Part shown: in pieces, positions 14,155 to 16,527 of the stretch
How the letters are laid out: each line of letters opens with the position of its first letter
Position numbering within the stretch: position 1 is the stretch's first letter
The notes under the pieces: model-generated
What the model was told of the DNA's origin: nothing
The model's input: only the letters and a program-made list of their open reading frames with translations
The model's database searches: none
Translations under genes and position numbers: made by a program
Source: an uncultured Clostridia bacterium
Lineage (GTDB): Bacteria; Bacillota; Clostridia; Peptostreptococcales; Anaerovoracaceae
Direction: 5' to 3'
Assembly: GCA_934277655.1 (NCBI GenBank)
Contig: CAKQVC010000013.1
Span: forward strand, 1 to 16,527
Length of the DNA stretch: 16,527 nt

Positions 14155-15966
14155 ATGCAGGGAAAAACAGTGGACAGTATCACGAAAATAAGCCAGGTAA
14201 CCCCTGAGGTAACTTTGTTTTTACGCGGATTGGGATTTTCAAACTATTATATCATCAAAATCTTTGATCTGGTAGGCGAAGCAGCTGTTTCCCTGACGGA
14301 GGATAATCCCTACTGGTTGCTGGAAGACTTCCCTCGAATGGGATTCAAGAAGGTCGATCAGGTGGCTGCACAGCTGGGCATGGAGCCGGAAAATCCATAT
14401 CGTCTGCAGGCGGCCGTTGAATTTGGGCTGCGGGCATATCTTTCAGAGGGGCATTCCTATGCACCGCTGAAAGAACTGGTGGTAAATGTAGGAAAATTAT
14501 TAGAACTAAACAGCGAACTGGTCGAGGATGTTATCGAGGACATGGTCTTTGATGGCAGGTTGCAGCTTTCGGATCTGAATGGAATCCGTGCAGTATATTT
14601 TTATGGATACTATAAGGCGGAGTGCAGTATTACCAAGAAGCTTGCGGGATTGGAAAACCCAACGGGCGGACTGAAACCGGTAGGCGGTAACATCCCTGCA
14701 TTAATCCGCAAGGCAGAAACTGCCAGCGGGATCACACTTTCGACGGAGCAGAAGAAAGCAGTCGAAAATGCACTTCTCAGCGGAGTTTCGATTATCACAG
14801 GCGGTCCGGGAACCGGGAAAACTACGATCATCAATGCGATCCTGTCGGTTCTGGAAAGCGGCGGCATGAAAGTGCTGGTAGCAGCACCTACCGGACGTGC
14901 AGCCAAGAGAGTCATGGAAACCAGCGGCCATTTTGCATGCACGGTGCATCGGCTTTTAGAGTATTCCTATGATGAGATGACAGGTTATATGCGTTTCGGC
15001 AAAAATGAGTTTGAGCCACTTGATTGCCAGGCTGTGATCATTGACGAGGCTTCCATGCTGGATCTGCTCCTTGCAGAGGCCCTCTGCGATGCAATCCTTC
15101 CGGGAACACGGCTGATCCTGGTAGGCGATGCGGATCAGCTGCCATCGGTAGGCGCTGGAAACGTATTGGCAGATCTGATCGACAGCGAATATTTTTTTAC
15201 GGCCCGTTTGACGGAGATTTACCGGCAGGCAGGCGAAAGCCAGATTATCGTCAATGCACATCGAATGAACAGAGGTCTTTATCCGGACTACAGCGGAGAT
15301 TTTCATCTGCTTGCAGCCAGCAAACAGCTTGACATCCTGGATAAGATCGTCGATGTCGCAAAACATTATCCTATGAGGGATGTGCAGGTTCTGACCCCGG
15401 TAAAGAAAGGTATTTTAGGAAGTGCAAACCTGAATCTGAAATTACAGGAGGTTTTTAATCCCCCGATGCAGGGGAAGGCAGAGCTTGCGTTCGGCTCACG
15501 GATCTTCCGTGTCGGCGATAAGGTCATGCAGATAAAGAACGACTATCGGATTGAGTATAATTGTCCGAAGGATCCAACGCAGACAGGAGGCAAAGGCATT
15601 TTTAACGGCGAAATCGGGATCATCAAGAGTGTTGATATGGAGATGCGGTCGGTAACGGTCCTGTTTGACGATGAGCGGTGGGTAGAATATGCGTATGTGC
15701 AGCTGGATGAATTGGAACTAGCCTATGCCATTACCATTCACAAGAGCCAGGGCAGCGAGTTTCCGGTAGTGATCCTGCCGATGACGTGGTTCCCGCCGGT
15801 TCTTGCTACCAGGAGTCTTGTTTATACAGCTGTCACGAGAGGAAAAAAAGAAGTATATATCGTGGGAAATCCGGCGTATCTGAATGCTATGGTTGACAAT
15901 AATCAGAGCAGAAGCCGCAATTCAGGTTTGAAAAGCAGGATGATGGGGCTTTATCAGATGATCTGA
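14155..15966 (+). CDS. recD2: RecD2-like superfamily 1 DNA helicase, short at the N-terminus
   Basis: This 603-residue ATP-dependent 5'-3' helicase has all RecD core motifs: LSTEQKKAV (195-203, Q/motif 0), Walker A GGPGTGKT (216-223), APTGRAAKR (motif Ia), Walker B IIDEASML (295-302), VGDADQLPSVGAGNVL (323-338, motif III), LTEIYRQA (352-359) and near the end AITIHKSQGSEFP and LVYTAVTRGKK (motifs V-VI). The N-terminal part keeps a helix-hairpin-helix-like region (LRGLGFSNYYI, NPYWLLEDFPRMGFKKVDQVA, 23-71). The usual RecD2 start, an OB-like domain plus the first helical repeat, is missing; known enzymes are 715-798 residues. The frame is stopped upstream, so no extension is possible. ATG 14155 follows AAGGAG by ten bases. 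Roles include mismatch repair and fork stability. Confidence 0.9.
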   Translation: MQGKTVDSITKISQVTPEVTLFLRGLGFSNYYIIKIFDLVGEAAVSLTEDNPYWLLEDFPRMGFKKVDQVAAQLGMEPENPYRLQAAVEFGLRAYLSEGHSYAPLKELVVNVGKLLELNSELVEDVIEDMVFDGRLQLSDLNGIRAVYFYGYYKAECSITKKLAGLENPTGGLKPVGGNIPALIRKAETASGITLSTEQKKAVENALLSGVSIITGGPGTGKTTIINAILSVLESGGMKVLVAAPTGRAAKRVMETSGHFACTVHRLLEYSYDEMTGYMRFGKNEFEPLDCQAVIIDEASMLDLLLAEALCDAILPGTRLILVGDADQLPSVGAGNVLADLIDSEYFFTARLTEIYRQAGESQIIVNAHRMNRGLYPDYSGDFHLLAASKQLDILDKIVDVAKHYPMRDVQVLTPVKKGILGSANLNLKLQEVFNPPMQGKAELAFGSRIFRVGDKVMQIKNDYRIEYNCPKDPTQTGGKGIFNGEIGIIKSVDMEMRSVTVLFDDERWVEYAYVQLDELELAYAITIHKSQGSEFPVVILPMTWFPPVLATRSLVYTAVTRGKKEVYIVGNPAYLNAMVDNNQSRSRNSGLKSRMMGLYQMI

Positions 15967-16055
15967 GAGAATATTGAACACTAGAGCGTGGCAAACAGAA
16001 ACAAACATATCGGATTCAGAAAAGAGTGGAAATAAAAAAAGAAAGGGACCGGATC

Positions 16056-16527
16056 TTGAGAAAAATATGGAAGCAGACAGCAGATTTTTTCTTTCCGATG
16101 GGGACATACTGCATCTGTTGTGGGAAATATATTGACCATACCCGGACATATGCATTGTGTGACCATTGCATCCGGCATATACGCTGGGGACAGATAGAAA
16201 TCAATCTGGATGCAGAAGGAAAGCACTGGAAGCGGCCGGTCTATCTGGATTCTGCCAGCGCCTGTGCTTTTTACGGACTCTATAGCAGGCGCCTGATTTT
16301 CGAGCTGAAATATAACGGACACACTTACGTGGCGCGCAGCATCGCAGAAATCCTCTGCGACCGGGTCGCTGGCGACCCGGCAGCCCAAAGGCTGCTGCGC
16401 GCAGACTGGGTTGTGCCGGTTCCAATCCACAAGTCAAGACGGAAGCAGCGCGGATTCAATCAAACTGAAAAAATAGGGAAGCATTTTATCTGTTTGCTTC
16501 AGGATAAAACGGGAAAGGCTGATGGAC
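16056..16527 (+). CDS. comFC: ComF family protein (ComFC-like), 3' end outside window
   Basis: The first 157 residues of a ComFC-type protein are visible. An N-terminal zinc knuckle C19-x2-C22 and C35-x2-C38 (YCICCGKY, LCDHC) is followed by IFELKYNGHTYVAR and VVPVPIHKSRRKQRGFNQTE, all diagnostic for the family. The PRPP-binding loop expected further on lies beyond the edge. Family role: a phosphoribosyltransferase-like cytosolic protein needed for DNA uptake in naturally competent bacteria, though the gene is found widely in non-competent ones. The start is taken as TTG 16056, seven bases after GAAAGGGA (16041-16048); in-frame GTG 16026 has no good ribosome binding site. It lies 89 bases after recD2 with no terminator visible, so the two may be co-transcribed. 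Confidence 0.88.
   Translation, partial: MRKIWKQTADFFFPMGTYCICCGKYIDHTRTYALCDHCIRHIRWGQIEINLDAEGKHWKRPVYLDSASACAFYGLYSRRLIFELKYNGHTYVARSIAEILCDRVAGDPAAQRLLRADWVVPVPIHKSRRKQRGFNQTEKIGKHFICLLQDKTGKADG

Overview
This window looks like a chromosomal segment from a low-to-mid GC Gram-positive anaerobe of the class Clostridia. The evidence is strong AGGAGG-type ribosome binding sites with TTG and GTG starts, a Firmicutes-style SAM-I riboswitch ahead of metK, a DUF3842 gene, a SpoIIE-type phosphatase, and YhaM-like, RecD2-like and ComFC genes. I cannot name family or genus. No phage, insertion sequence, CRISPR array, rRNA or tRNA gene is visible.

Layout. (1) 1-760: C-terminal part of a LuxR/MalT-type regulator, cut by the window edge. 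(2) 761-2610: a strong promoter, SAM-I riboswitch with terminator, metK, and a terminator that can serve both strands. (3) 2690-3361: deoC, the only minus-strand gene. (4) 3444-4546: a promoter, an unrecognised two-helix membrane protein and a DUF3842 gene that overlap by a GTGA junction. (5) 4559-5962: an aspartate kinase whose promoter region contains a perfect 11-bp inverted repeat. (6) 6038-8866: a cytidylate-kinase-like protein, a 61-residue single-helix protein and metG, closely packed. (7) 8856-9063: a non-coding stretch with several consecutive hairpins. (8) 9100-11539: tatD, a CDP-alcohol phosphatidyltransferase with an uncertain start, and a short SpoIIE-type phosphatase. (9) 11554-13931: a promoter, a YhaM-like OB/HD nuclease and a CCA-adding enzyme, 1 nt apart. 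(10) 13932-14154: two adjoining tandem repeat arrays. (11) 14155-16527: a short RecD2-like helicase and the start of comFC, which runs off the window.

How the genes fit together. There is a methionine/aspartate theme: metK makes SAM and is controlled by SAM, aspartate kinase is the first step towards methionine, lysine and threonine, and metG charges methionine. There is also an RNA/DNA maintenance theme: CCA addition, 3' exonuclease, TatD nuclease, RecD2 helicase and ComFC. Most genes are ordinary core genes. The points worth a second look are non-coding or structural: the repeat arrays and apparently N-terminally shortened RecD2, the A7 tract that separates a good start site from the CDP-alcohol transferase frame, the hairpin cluster after metG, and the inverted repeat at the aspartate kinase promoter. 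I found no convincing wholly new multi-gene system.
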